The notes under the pieces are model-generated. The model did not search any database and was not told the origin of the DNA. It saw only the letters and a list, made by a program, of their open reading frames with translations. From a virus: a stretch of DNA of 48,407 bases. Below, piece after piece: positions 7,140 through 14,844 of this stretch (position 1 is the first letter of the stretch; every line of letters starts with the position of its first letter). The translations under genes and the position numbers were made by a program. The stretch lies in IMG/VR virus record IMGVR_UViG_3300046458_000150, positions 1 through 48,407 of that record, one strand, 5' to 3'.

Positions 7140-8417
7140 CTAACTGCAAGATACCTTCCATAATTGATCAATCTTGGTTGTATAGCTCTGACTCATCATC
7201 TCTCGTCGCATGCTCCAGTCTGGATTCGTCGGCACGCTTGCTGATCGCAGCGTCCCCCTTCCCCACCGCTCGTTGATCCGGTCAAGAACAGCCATCACTT
7301 TTGTGGATTCGGTAGGCTGAGATATCGCGAATAGATCGTCCGTGAATTCACCTGGCTGACAGAGGTTCAGCAACATAACTTCTGCCTTGCTGTAATTGAA
7401 TCCCGGCCGAAATACGCGATCAAGGGCATCAACTGCAGCTTTCGTCAGCAGACGAACATCATTTGTGGGATACGGTAGCTCGATCATCACACCGTTTGCG
7501 TATTTAGCTTCGTCCGGATTGAACATACCAGTGCGAATGCTGACTCGGACTTTCTTGCACAGAGAATTTTGCGCCCTGAGTTTTTCCGCGGCGCGCATCA
7601 TGTACGTGGCCACCGCTTCCTTGATGGGTGCCAACTCCGTGAGCCGCGCACCAAACATCCGGCTGCAACAGATCTCCTGTTTGGGCGGATCCGGCTCGTC
7701 AAGTTCCAGGCAAGGCGTGCCGGCTAACTCCCGGGCCGTTTTCTCAATCACCACGCTAAAATTTTTTCTCAACGTCCACGGGTCTGCCTTGGCCAATTCC
7801 ATGGCGGTCTTGATTCCCATGGCATCCAAATGCATTTTCATGCGCCGACCAACTCCCCACACCTCCGCTACGTCAGTATTACGCAGCACCCAGTCGCGCT
7901 TGATTGGGTTGCAGATGTTCACGACGCCACCAGTTTGCGCCTGTAGGCGTTTGGCGGTGTGGTTGGCCAGCTTGGCCAAGGTCTTGGTGTGCGCGATACC
8001 GACACCGACAGGTATCCCCGTGCAGCGCAATACTTGGCTGCGAATCTCGCGGCCGAGGCCGTCCAAGTCATTGACGCCGGTGAGGTCAACGAAAGCTTCG
8101 TCGATGCTGTATACCTCAACGGCCGGTACCATCGATTCGATCAGGGTCATGACGCGTTCGCTCATGTCGCCGTACAGCGCGTAGTTCGAGGAGAACGGGA
8201 CGATGCCGTGCTGCTTGAGCTTGTGCTTGATCTGGAAGTAAGGCTCGCCCATTTTCACATAGGGCTTGGCATCGTAGCTCCGGGCGATTACGCAGCCGTC
8301 GTTGTTCGACAGCACCACAATAGGGACCTTAACCAAGTCAGGGCGGAACACGCGCTCGCAACTGGCGTAGAAGCTGTTGCAATCAATCAAGCCGAATACC
8401 GGCGTTACTTTAGACAT
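7140..8417 (-). CDS. umuC: DNA polymerase V catalytic subunit UmuC
   Basis: A 425-residue Y-family translesion polymerase. GLIDCNSFYASCE (metal ligand Asp12), the nucleotide-binding region NNDGCVIARS and catalytic SIDEAFVDL (Asp106, Glu107) are all present, followed by a helix-hairpin-helix region (VWGVGRRM) and the C-terminal little-finger domain. It is the second gene of a umuDC operon, overlapping umuD by 8 bases, and is full length. Expression should be SOS-induced through the LexA box at 8854-8869. With UmuD' it would form mutagenic Pol V. Confidence 0.96.
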   Translation of the reverse strand: MSKVTPVFGLIDCNSFYASCERVFRPDLVKVPIVVLSNNDGCVIARSYDAKPYVKMGEPYFQIKHKLKQHGIVPFSSNYALYGDMSERVMTLIESMVPAVEVYSIDEAFVDLTGVNDLDGLGREIRSQVLRCTGIPVGVGIAHTKTLAKLANHTAKRLQAQTGGVVNICNPIKRDWVLRNTDVAEVWGVGRRMKMHLDAMGIKTAMELAKADPWTLRKNFSVVIEKTARELAGTPCLELDEPDPPKQEICCSRMFGARLTELAPIKEAVATYMMRAAEKLRAQNSLCKKVRVSIRTGMFNPDEAKYANGVMIELPYPTNDVRLLTKAAVDALDRVFRPGFNYSKAEVMLLNLCQPGEFTDDLFAISQPTESTKVMAVLDRINERWGRGTLRSASVPTNPDWSMRREMMSQSYTTKIDQLWKVSCS

Positions 8418-8835
8418 GGCTGCGCACGCTACCGATGATTACGCCCCAGATGGTCAGCTCATCACCTTCCAACACATAACGAGGCGGATACTTGGGATTT
8501 TCAGACAAAAGGATGACATCCTTTCCCCGGATGCACAGTCGTTTGCACAGAGGATCATTGTTCAACAGCGCCACGACGATGTGGCCATGGGCCGGCTCCA
8601 GCGAACGATCTACAACCGCTAGGTCTCCGTCAAAGATACCCGCGCCCTGCATGCTTTCCCCGGTAATTTTCACTAGGTAGACATGCGGGGCGCGAATGTT
8701 GAGCACCTCATCTAAAGAAATGTGTGCCTCAATGTGATCCGCTGCCGGCGAGGGAAAACCAGCGGGCACCTGGAATAAACAAAGAGGCAGCTTCAGGCCT
8801 ACCTGGGCAATCGGGCCTAAAATTGAATAGCTCAT
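8410..8835 (-). CDS. umuD: UmuD, self-cleaving Pol V accessory subunit
   Basis: A 141-residue S24-family protein. The cleavage site is Ala25-Gly26 in VPAGFPSPAAD. The catalytic dyad is Ser61 (TGESMQGAGI) and Lys98 (LCKRLCI). RecA-filament-stimulated autocleavage would yield UmuD', which joins UmuC. Its ATG is 19 bp from the LexA box, and its last codons overlap umuC. Confidence 0.95.
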   Translation of the reverse strand: MSYSILGPIAQVGLKLPLCLFQVPAGFPSPAADHIEAHISLDEVLNIRAPHVYLVKITGESMQGAGIFDGDLAVVDRSLEPAHGHIVVALLNNDPLCKRLCIRGKDVILLSENPKYPPRYVLEGDELTIWGVIIGSVRSHV

Positions 8836-8853
8836 GACGCACGACTTCCAAAA

Positions 8854-8869
8854 CTGTACGGATATACAG
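8854..8869. promoter_or_regulatory. LexA (SOS) box between umuDC and the SRAP gene
   Basis: CTGTACGGATATACAG matches CTGT-N8-ACAG and lies 19 bp upstream of umuD. It is 58 bp upstream of the divergent SRAP frame, so LexA could repress both directions. Confidence 0.9.
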
Positions 8870-8927
8870 TTAACTTTCAGAAGCGCTCGCGGTCAATTTC
8901 TGTAGGAAATATCTGATAGGCGGCGAT

Positions 8928-9607
8928 ATGTGCGGGCGACTTTCACAGTACGACGGCATCCACGATTTTGTAGCGGCGTTGAGCATGCCCAACGCCTTGA
9001 TCAATAACACCGGCAACCAGCCCTTCAAGCGCTACAACGCAGCTCCCACTGCCCAGCTGGCGATTTTCCATCAGGAGGGTCAGTATCTGCACGCAGACAT
9101 GGTCCGCTGGGGATGGCGTCCACATTGGGCAAAGGACCGCGCAGCGCCGATCAACCCCGGGCAGAAAAAGTGGCCCATGGCCCATTCTTTCGCGTGATCT
9201 GGCCGCACCGGGCAATCATTGCAATCAACAACTGGTTTGAATGGGTCGATGAAGGCGGCCCCAAGAAGCAACCTTACCTTATTCGCCGGCGAGACCGGGC
9301 GCCGATCCTGTGCGCCGCAATAGGCCAATACCCAATTGCCGAACAACCACCTAGTGAGCACGACGGTTTCGTGATCATCACGGCCGACAGTGCCGGTGGC
9401 ATGGTGGATATCCACGATCGGCGCCCGGTGACGCTATGTCCAGAATTGGCTCGCGAATGGCTTAACCCGGCTACGACTAAAGAACGCTCTGAGCATATTG
9501 CGCTGCTTCAAGGTGAGCCAACAGAGGCGTTCGAATGGTTCAAGATTGACCGTGCAATTGGAAACGTTCGAAACCAAGGCGCCGATCTTATAAATCCTAC
9601 TCAATAG
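8928..9607 (+). pseudogene. SRAP/YedK-type abasic-site protein gene, one frameshift
   Basis: SOS-response-associated peptidase (SRAP) proteins form a thiazolidine crosslink with abasic sites through Cys2. The start MCGRLSQYDG with Cys2, the NAAPT segment and VRWGWRPHWAKD lie in the first frame. The second half, with INNWFEWVDEGG and HDRRPVTL, continues in the +2 frame. The break is near 9153-9156, where AACCCCGGG stands where the family normally encodes AxINAR: one base is missing in a C-run. After restoring that base the gene would encode about 226 residues with all motifs. It is either a genuine pseudogene or an indel in the sequence. Confidence 0.8.
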
Positions 9608-9640
9608 TGAGAGCTATCTCGCCATACCTGCGCATTTTTC

Positions 9641-10205
9641 GAAGCGTTACGCGTAACGATAATAACTATTTCCGTTTATCTGAAGCATTTTCAGAAGCGT
9701 CACGTGCAACGATAATAACTATGTCCGTTTACCTGAACCGTTTTCCGAAGCGTTACGCGTAACGATAATAACTATTTCCGTTTATCTGAAGCATTTTCAG
9801 AAGCGTTACGTGCAACGATAATAACTATGTCCGTTTACCTGAACCGTTTTCCGAAGCGTTACGCGTAACGATAATGACCATGTCCGTTTACCTGAACCAT
9901 TTTCCGAAGCGTTACGCGTAACGATAATAACCATGTCCGTTTACCTGAACCATTTTCCGAAGCGTTATGCGTAACGATAATAACCATGTCCGTTTACCTG
10001 AACCAATTTACAAAGCGTTACGCGTAACGATAATAACCACGTCCGTTTACCTGAACCATTCTCCGAAGCGTTACGCGTAACGATAATAACTATGTCCGCT
10101 TGTCTGAACCATTTTCCAAAGCGTTACGCGTAACAATAATAACTATGCCAAATTTCCTACGCATCCCCTGAAACGTAACGCAAAACAATAATGATTATGC
10201 GACTT
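9641..10205. repeat. Array of about 10.6 tandem 53-bp repeats with a central palindrome
   Basis: Units begin at 9641, 9694, 9747, 9800, 9853, 9906, 9959, 10012, 10065 and 10118, and a decayed one at 10171. Each has a GTTACGCGTAAC-type palindrome (CGTTACGCGTAACG in full), then an AT-rich ATAATAACTAT and a conserved TCCGTTTACCTGAACC segment. Units 1 and 3 are identical, and units 2 and 4 differ by one base, so a 106-bp dimer was duplicated recently. No spacers vary, so it is not CRISPR. Fixed spacing of palindromes suggests cooperative protein binding. Confidence 0.9.
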
Positions 10206-10467
10206 CCCCGGCGCCGACAACGTCTCGGCCCATTCCAAGAATCGCCAGCGGATTGATTTATATCGTATTTTTCACAGTCGATCTCAGACATTAGAAATAA
10301 TGGTTCTCGGCCTCTTAAGCCCTAAACAAAAAATGCATTGAATTTCACTAAAACTTCAACTCAAAGCTTGACGCGCGCTCCAAGCAACAACTAACTTAGA
10401 TACAGCACCACTCGACACCCACGAACCGCGCAACTCGGCACGGCATGATTCTTTGCGAGATTGAAAA
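10206..10467. other. AT-rich stretch between the repeat array and the small peptide frame
   Basis: No gene or clear hairpin seen. The prophage left end probably lies in or near this stretch or the array, because chromosomal or accessory genes stop at 9607 and phage genes begin at 10573. The matching right attachment site would be outside the window, so it cannot be located. Confidence 0.35.
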
Positions 10468-10572
10468 ATGAATATAGTTTTTCTTTTGACGACATTATTT
10501 GAACTCCTTATCAAACTCACCGAACTTTTACAGCTCTGGGGAACAGGCTGCCCGGGGATTACACCTTGGTAG
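10468..10572 (+). CDS. Possible 34-residue hydrophobic peptide
   Basis: ATG at 10468 opens a frame of 34 codons starting MNIVFLLTTLFELLIKLTEL, a single hydrophobic helix followed by a short polar tail. A weak GAGA lies nine bases before the start. It stops immediately next to the end of the convergent adenine methylase gene. It could be a small membrane peptide or a chance frame. Confidence 0.3.
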   Translation: MNIVFLLTTLFELLIKLTELLQLWGTGCPGITPW

Positions 10573-11365
10573 TCAAAACAGCCCCCCCAACGATTCTGGC
10601 GACCAGTTCATGATCACCAGCTCACCGCTCACTTCGGCTTTGCCTTGCTGCTGGTTGGTATTGGAGTAACGGATGTCTAGTGTCTCGAAGTGGAAGCCTT
10701 CGAACACACGGCGAATGTCTGGGTGGTCGTTGATGCTGACCATCACTTTGCCTTTGCAGCGGCGCATGAAGTCGGCCATCCGCTCGTAGTTCTCGAACGG
10801 AAAGTCCACGCCATAGCCGGCGGTCTGCCAGTAAGGCGGATCCATGTAATGGAAGGTGTGCGGTCGGTCGTAACGTTCAGCGCATTCAAGCCAGGGGAGG
10901 TTTTCGACGTAGGTGCCGGACAGGCGCTGCCACGCGGCCGAGAGGTTTTTTTCGATGCGTAGCAGATTGATGGCCGGTGCGGTGGTCGCCGTACCGAACG
11001 TCTGACCGGAGACCTTGCCGGCGAAGGCACGGTGCTGCAGGTAAAAGAATCGGGCTGCACGCTGGATGTCGGTGAGGGTTTCAGGGCGGGTCATCTTCTG
11101 CCATTCGAACACCTGTCGCGAGCTGAGCGCCCATTTGAATTGGCGCACAAACTCTTCGAGGTGGTTCTGCACGACGCGGTAAAGCGTGACCAGGTCGCCG
11201 TTGAAGTCGTTCAGGATTTCGACGGCGATGGCTGGGGCTTCATGAAGTAGAGCGCGGCACCGCCGGCAAAGACTTGAACGTAGCATTCGTGCGGCGGAAA
11301 AAGCGGAATGAGGCGGTCGGCCAGGCGGCGTTTGCCGCCCACCCAAGGGATGATGGTGTGGACAT
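10573..11365 (-). pseudogene. dam: Phage DNA adenine methylase (Dam/D12 class), two frameshifts near the 5' end
   Basis: The frame ending at 10573 carries the D12-class N6-adenine methyltransferase body: NDFNGDLVTLYR, the catalytic DPPY in HYMDPPYW and SINDHPDIR. The true start (ATG 11363-11365) opens MSTP, after which one base is missing in a CC run. The next segment, IIPWVGGKRRLADRL with the AdoMet-binding WVGGK and FAGGAAL, lies in the third frame. A second base is missing in AAGCCCC before PAIAVE. Restoring both gives about 264 residues, normal for the family. It is the last gene of the late region and is preceded by a LexA box. Confidence 0.82.
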
Positions 11366-11381
11366 AAAAGCAAGACCTTTA

Positions 11382-11397
11382 CTGTATAGATAAACAG
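11382..11397. promoter_or_regulatory. LexA (SOS) box upstream of the adenine methylase
   Basis: CTGTATAGATAAACAG fits CTGT-N8-ACAG and ends 17 bp from the methylase ATG at 11365. This gives the gene its own SOS control apart from the late operon. Confidence 0.8.
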
Positions 11398-11513
11398 GCA
11401 CTAGGCTCGCCGCGCTTTGTGCACGGAGCAAGAGCCTTGGCTGGACTTGCAGGGACCATCTGCAGGGACGGCGGTCGATCCGGATGTTGACGCATCTGGA
11501 CCGGCCGCTCTTT

Positions 11514-12056
11514 TCACTTCGGTGTTGAGACTTCTTTGGCGTATGCCTGACAGGCCGCGAGGGCAATCAGCCCCCGGTCGCCGTCATCGGTGACGCCGAT
11601 AATTCGTTGAGCATGCGCTGGGTCAAGTTCGGCTCTTGTGGGGCCATGAACCATGCCGCCGGTGGCGGTGGTGGCTGACAGCGTTCCGTTGCCGGCGCCG
11701 GTGGTGGCGTCGAGTAGGACTGACAGGCGCAGATCAGCAGTGGCAAGGCGGTCGCGCAGGCGACCTTGATCACGTTGGACATTGCTTAAGGCTCGATAGT
11801 GGGTCTGTTCACTGGTTGCCAAGCGCTGCTCGAGCACGAGGCGTTGGTCCTGTTCGGCACGCTGCTGCGCAACCGTGACCAAAGCCAACTGGTTAAGGAT
11901 TTCGGTGTGGAGTCGGGCCTGCTCTGCGAGCTGTTTGCCGTAGCGCCAATCCTGGACTCGCCAAGTAATGGCAGCGGAACCACCGACCAAGACGACCAGC
12001 AGCACGCCTTTTGCCAGCAGCCGATATGGGGCCGGGATCAGTTCGCCGAGACGCAT
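11514..12056 (-). CDS. Inner-membrane spanin (Rz-like)
   Basis: A 180-residue protein starting MRLGELIPAPYRLLAKGVLL, with one N-terminal membrane segment (about residues 13-32) and then a long coiled-coil periplasmic region, the i-spanin layout. It would join the outer-membrane spanin encoded inside it to fuse the membranes in the last step of lysis. The start at 12056 overlaps the endolysin gene by 19 bases; a longer in-frame reading is rejected because it lacks the membrane-segment start. Confidence 0.85.
   Translation of the reverse strand: MRLGELIPAPYRLLAKGVLLVVLVGGSAAITWRVQDWRYGKQLAEQARLHTEILNQLALVTVAQQRAEQDQRLVLEQRLATSEQTHYRALSNVQRDQGRLRDRLATADLRLSVLLDATTGAGNGTLSATTATGGMVHGPTRAELDPAHAQRIIGVTDDGDRGLIALAACQAYAKEVSTPK
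11567..11782 (-). CDS. Outer-membrane spanin lipoprotein (Rz1-like), nested in Rz
   Basis: A 71-residue lipoprotein read in another frame within the Rz gene. The signal peptide ATALPLLICAC ends in a lipobox with the acylated cysteine in ICAC (about residue 20). The short mature part is very proline-rich (PPPAPATERCQPPPPP), as in Rz1 proteins. Full nesting within Rz is the lambda-type arrangement. Confidence 0.85.
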   Translation of the reverse strand: MSNVIKVACATALPLLICACQSYSTPPPAPATERCQPPPPPAAWFMAPQEPNLTQRMLNELSASPMTATGG

Positions 12057-12601
12057 AGCACCGCCCTCGCCCGCCCCCACAACTCCAGCCGATCCTGCAG
12101 GCCATTGAGGCCGCCGTTGATCCTGCGGGTGATCGTGTTGAATTCGTTTTGATCGGCCAGCGCGTTCAGCCCATTCACAGACCAAAACCATGCGGCCGAC
12201 TCGGCGGCCCACTGCGGCAGCTCCAGCAGTTCAGGCGTACGCAGCAATCGCTCGTCACCGAACAGCGCCAAGCTGCAGCGCAGGTAGTTGTCGTGGCCAG
12301 TGACCTGGATCAGGCCGCGACCGCGATAGCGCTGGCCATCACCATCCGCTGCTGGCGTGTTGCCCAGTTTCGCAGCCAGGCTGCCCGTGTCGTATTTGCT
12401 CAGGTACTGGTCGCCGCCCAGTTCCCGGACGTACTGCAGCTGACCTGATTCGTGACCGACTTGCGCCAGGAAAGCGGCTTGGCGTTTCGGCGTGTTGATC
12501 TGTCGATGGGCCATGGCTGCGTTGAGGGTAGATACAAAAACGCCCGCTTGGCGGCGGGCGTTGGGCATGATGCTTTGCAGCTGTTGTTCAGTGATGGACA
12601 T
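12038..12601 (-). CDS. Endolysin, glycoside hydrolase family 19
   Basis: A 187-residue GH19 chitinase-like muramidase. Family motifs: AAFLAQVGHESG with catalytic Glu51, Glu60 nearby (YVREL), and RYRGRGLIQVTGHDNY. The start MSITEQQLQ is supported by TGGAG six to seven bases upstream; ten extra residues upstream lack a site. No signal peptide is present, so release depends on the holin at 33.1-33.5 kb, unusually far from the endolysin/spanin genes. Confidence 0.9.
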   Translation of the reverse strand: MSITEQQLQSIMPNARRQAGVFVSTLNAAMAHRQINTPKRQAAFLAQVGHESGQLQYVRELGGDQYLSKYDTGSLAAKLGNTPAADGDGQRYRGRGLIQVTGHDNYLRCSLALFGDERLLRTPELLELPQWAAESAAWFWSVNGLNALADQNEFNTITRRINGGLNGLQDRLELWGRARAVLCVSAN

Positions 12602-12617
12602 ACAAACTCCAGACATG

Positions 12618-12637
12618 AAAAAGCCGCTCAAGGCGGC
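12618..12637 (-). terminator. Rho-independent terminator after the tail gene D
   Basis: Minus strand: GCCGCC-TTGA-GCGGC followed by TTTTT, ending just past the stop of the gpD-like gene. Confidence 0.8.
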
Positions 12638-12658
12638 GGATGATTGAGACTGATGGCG

Positions 12659-13708
12659 TTATGCGAGGTTGACGATTTTGACCGGCTTGGCCGGCTTTTT
12701 CCCTTTCTTGCCCTTGGCGTTGGCCTTGCCCTTCTTGCCGCCGTTACATTCAACGGTGGTCGACCAGCCGGATTGGGTGTAAGTCTGCTGCACCGACTCG
12801 GCCAGAAACTCGCCATCAAGCCCGACCTTGAAGCCCTGGGCGATGATCAGGCATTCCGCAAACAGATCTGTGCGCCCGGCCATTTCCAGCCGCACGCCGG
12901 CCGTGGAACGGTTGAACGCTGCCAGCCGCGCTTTGGCCGCAGCCTGGGCGGCAGTCTTGTTCGGGTAGATATGCCGATCGGTATGCACCGCCGGCAGCCC
13001 GGCCGGAGCGTCGTCGTTTTCCAGCGACACCACAGCCAGCTCACCGGTCTTTTTGTCTTGATGCTTGGCTCCGACCGCCTTGTGCGAATCGCGATCCTCA
13101 AAGTTGAATTGCCAACGGCTGACGTCGCTTTTGTTGATCACGATCGGCGGCAGCACCTTGCCGCTTGCGCTCTGCCCGCCCTGACGCGGCATGACCAACA
13201 ACTTGCCGTCGGCGACCTTCGCCGTGCAGTCGTATTGCTTAGCCAGGCGGGTGACAAAATTGAAGTCGGATTCGTTGAGCTGATCGGCCCGCGCGACCTT
13301 CGTGCCGACCGGACACGCCGGCGACCAGCCGTTGCGCGCGGCGATATCGCCAACGATCGCCGACAGCGGCACGTCCTCCCAACTCCCGCTGCGCACGGTC
13401 TTGCCACTGCCACGCATGTCGCTGGCCTTGCCCTTGATCACGATCACATCGGGCGGGCCAGACACTGCAACCCCGTCGACCACATAGCGGCCTAGCCGGA
13501 CCAGCGACGTCTCTTGATAGCCCAGGTAGATCTCGATGCCCACACCTTTGCGCGGCAACGTCACCAGCCCGTCCCGATCGTCAATGCGCAGTTCGAATTC
13601 GTCGGACTCCATGCCCGTCTTGTCGGTGACACTCAATTGAAGCAGCCGATCATTCAACACGGCCGTGATGTCGGTCCCGTCGACCACAATACGAAAACGC
13701 GGCGTCAT
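12659..13708 (-). CDS. Tail hub protein gpD (P2 family)
   Basis: A 349-residue baseplate hub homologue of P2 gpD (called late control protein in older annotation). Starts MTPRFRIVVDGTDIT, with RIDDRDGLVTLPRKG and the LNESDFNFVTRLAKQYDC segment characteristic of the family; the C-terminal tail is lysine-rich (GKKGKANAKGKKGKK). The ATG at 13708 has GGGA upstream; the 13 residues of a longer frame come from the terminator. In P2 order it follows U and X and would form the hub through which the tube ends. Confidence 0.9.
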   Translation of the reverse strand: MTPRFRIVVDGTDITAVLNDRLLQLSVTDKTGMESDEFELRIDDRDGLVTLPRKGVGIEIYLGYQETSLVRLGRYVVDGVAVSGPPDVIVIKGKASDMRGSGKTVRSGSWEDVPLSAIVGDIAARNGWSPACPVGTKVARADQLNESDFNFVTRLAKQYDCTAKVADGKLLVMPRQGGQSASGKVLPPIVINKSDVSRWQFNFEDRDSHKAVGAKHQDKKTGELAVVSLENDDAPAGLPAVHTDRHIYPNKTAAQAAAKARLAAFNRSTAGVRLEMAGRTDLFAECLIIAQGFKVGLDGEFLAESVQQTYTQSGWSTTVECNGGKKGKANAKGKKGKKPAKPVKIVNLA

Positions 13709-13720
13709 GAATTTTTCCCA

Positions 13721-13745
13721 AAAAAAGCCCCGCACAGGACGGGGC
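13721..13745 (-). terminator. Rho-independent terminator after gpX
   Basis: Minus strand: GCCCCGTCC-TGT-GCGGGGC then TTTTTT. It lies between gpX and gpD, so downstream expression needs read-through or antitermination. Confidence 0.8.
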
Positions 13746-13758
13746 AAACAAGCACAGA

Positions 13759-13774
13759 GCGTTACGCGTAACGC
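13759..13774. repeat. 16-bp perfect palindrome identical to the tandem-array core
   Basis: GCGTTACGCGTAACGC lies between the gpX stop and the terminator at 13721. Its 12-bp core GTTACGCGTAAC is the centre of the 53-bp repeats at 9.6-10.2 kb. Confidence 0.8.
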
Positions 13775-13805
13775 GAGGATCCGCCGGCGAGGATTCCGGC
13801 CGGGG

Positions 13806-14012
13806 TCAGTTCCACAAGGTAATCGCCTCGGTCACCGGCTGCGGCAGATCCGGCAACACGATCACCACGCCGGCGCGGTAGGGCTGCTCTTCATCGGCCA
13901 GCCCCTGATTGGCATCCAGTACCGCCTCGACGCAGCCATCCAGATGCCCGTAATAGTTGTGACAGATGGTATCGAGCAGATCCCCGTCAGACGTCCTGCA
14001 TGTCGTCGCCAT
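13806..14012 (-). CDS. Tail protein X (P2 gpX)
   Basis: A 68-residue LysM-like phage tail protein. MATTCRTSDGDLLDTICHNYYG and the C-terminal VIVLPDLPQP are typical of P2 gpX. Its start (14012) overlaps the gpU-like gene by 26 bases. It would act in tail completion, perhaps at the hub. Confidence 0.88.
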   Translation of the reverse strand: MATTCRTSDGDLLDTICHNYYGHLDGCVEAVLDANQGLADEEQPYRAGVVIVLPDLPQPVTEAITLWN

Positions 14013-14832
14013 AGCGCACAAACTCCAAGGTAAAGGCCTGCTTGCGCGGGATACCGCCCTGCATCAGCGCGCTTTGTTCTTCATCGACGCTTTCAAGGCA
14101 CCACGTCCCCAGCACGTCGCCATAACCGGTGGTCAGGGTCAGCGGCTGAAGCTTTCCACCGATCGCGCGCAGGGTGTCAAGCTGCTTTAACCCGCCTTTT
14201 AGCCCCGGCAGGATCACGCCCTTGAGGGTGATTTTCTCGTCACCAATGCCCACACCCTGCTGCGCCGGCCGCCGCGACAGGCGCTCTTGCGAGGCCCAGC
14301 GAAATTTGGTCGACCGCCGCAGCTCGTCAAACGCCGCCGTGTCCAGGTTGAAGAAATACGGCTGCGCCTTGGGGTCTTGCGGCTGGATGATCAGCAGGTG
14401 CGGGAATGGCTTCACCGCTTCCGGCGCCGGCGTCTGATCCGTGGCAAAGGTGCCCGTGGGCACGATGTTGGCCAATGCCGGACTGATCTTGCCGGCGATC
14501 TTGTTGATGGCCGTGGCGGCCTTGCCGGCCTGTTCCTTCAGCACGCCCAAACGTTCCTCCACTTGGGCGACCGCGCGGGTGGCCGTGCCGTACATGGCCA
14601 CCACCCGCCCGACTTGCGCCTGCGCGGCGTTAATCCCGCGCATCGCCCGCTGAAGCTTTTCCCCGATCGCCGGCCCGACAAAGGGCAGGCTTTCCAACTC
14701 GGACGCGGCACCGGTGATTTCGCCGATCGCGCCATTCACCGGTGACAGCATTCCGTCCAGACTGCGGCGGCCGGTTTCGCCTGCCGTGGCCAGATATTTC
14801 AACCCCGACTGCAACTGCCCCAATGCTTCCAT
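13987..14832 (-). CDS. Tail protein gpU-like
   Basis: A 281-residue protein. The C-terminal half (SQERLSRRPAQQGVGIGDEKITLKG split by short linkers, then VDEEQSALMQGGIPRKQAF) is the P2 gpU domain. The N-terminal ~130 residues are an alanine-rich helical extension. It follows the tape-measure gene directly and overlaps gpX, the order U-X-D as in P2. Confidence 0.88.
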   Translation of the reverse strand: MEALGQLQSGLKYLATAGETGRRSLDGMLSPVNGAIGEITGAASELESLPFVGPAIGEKLQRAMRGINAAQAQVGRVVAMYGTATRAVAQVEERLGVLKEQAGKAATAINKIAGKISPALANIVPTGTFATDQTPAPEAVKPFPHLLIIQPQDPKAQPYFFNLDTAAFDELRRSTKFRWASQERLSRRPAQQGVGIGDEKITLKGVILPGLKGGLKQLDTLRAIGGKLQPLTLTTGYGDVLGTWCLESVDEEQSALMQGGIPRKQAFTLEFVRYGDDMQDV

Positions 14833-14844
14833 GTGCCCCCCTTA

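Noticed and set aside
9641-10205. CRISPR array.
   Set aside because: The whole 53-bp unit repeats without variable spacers, and no cas genes are nearby.
12644-13495. A 283-codon plus-strand frame opposite gpD.
   Set aside because: Shadow of the gpD gene; no start context and typical antisense composition.
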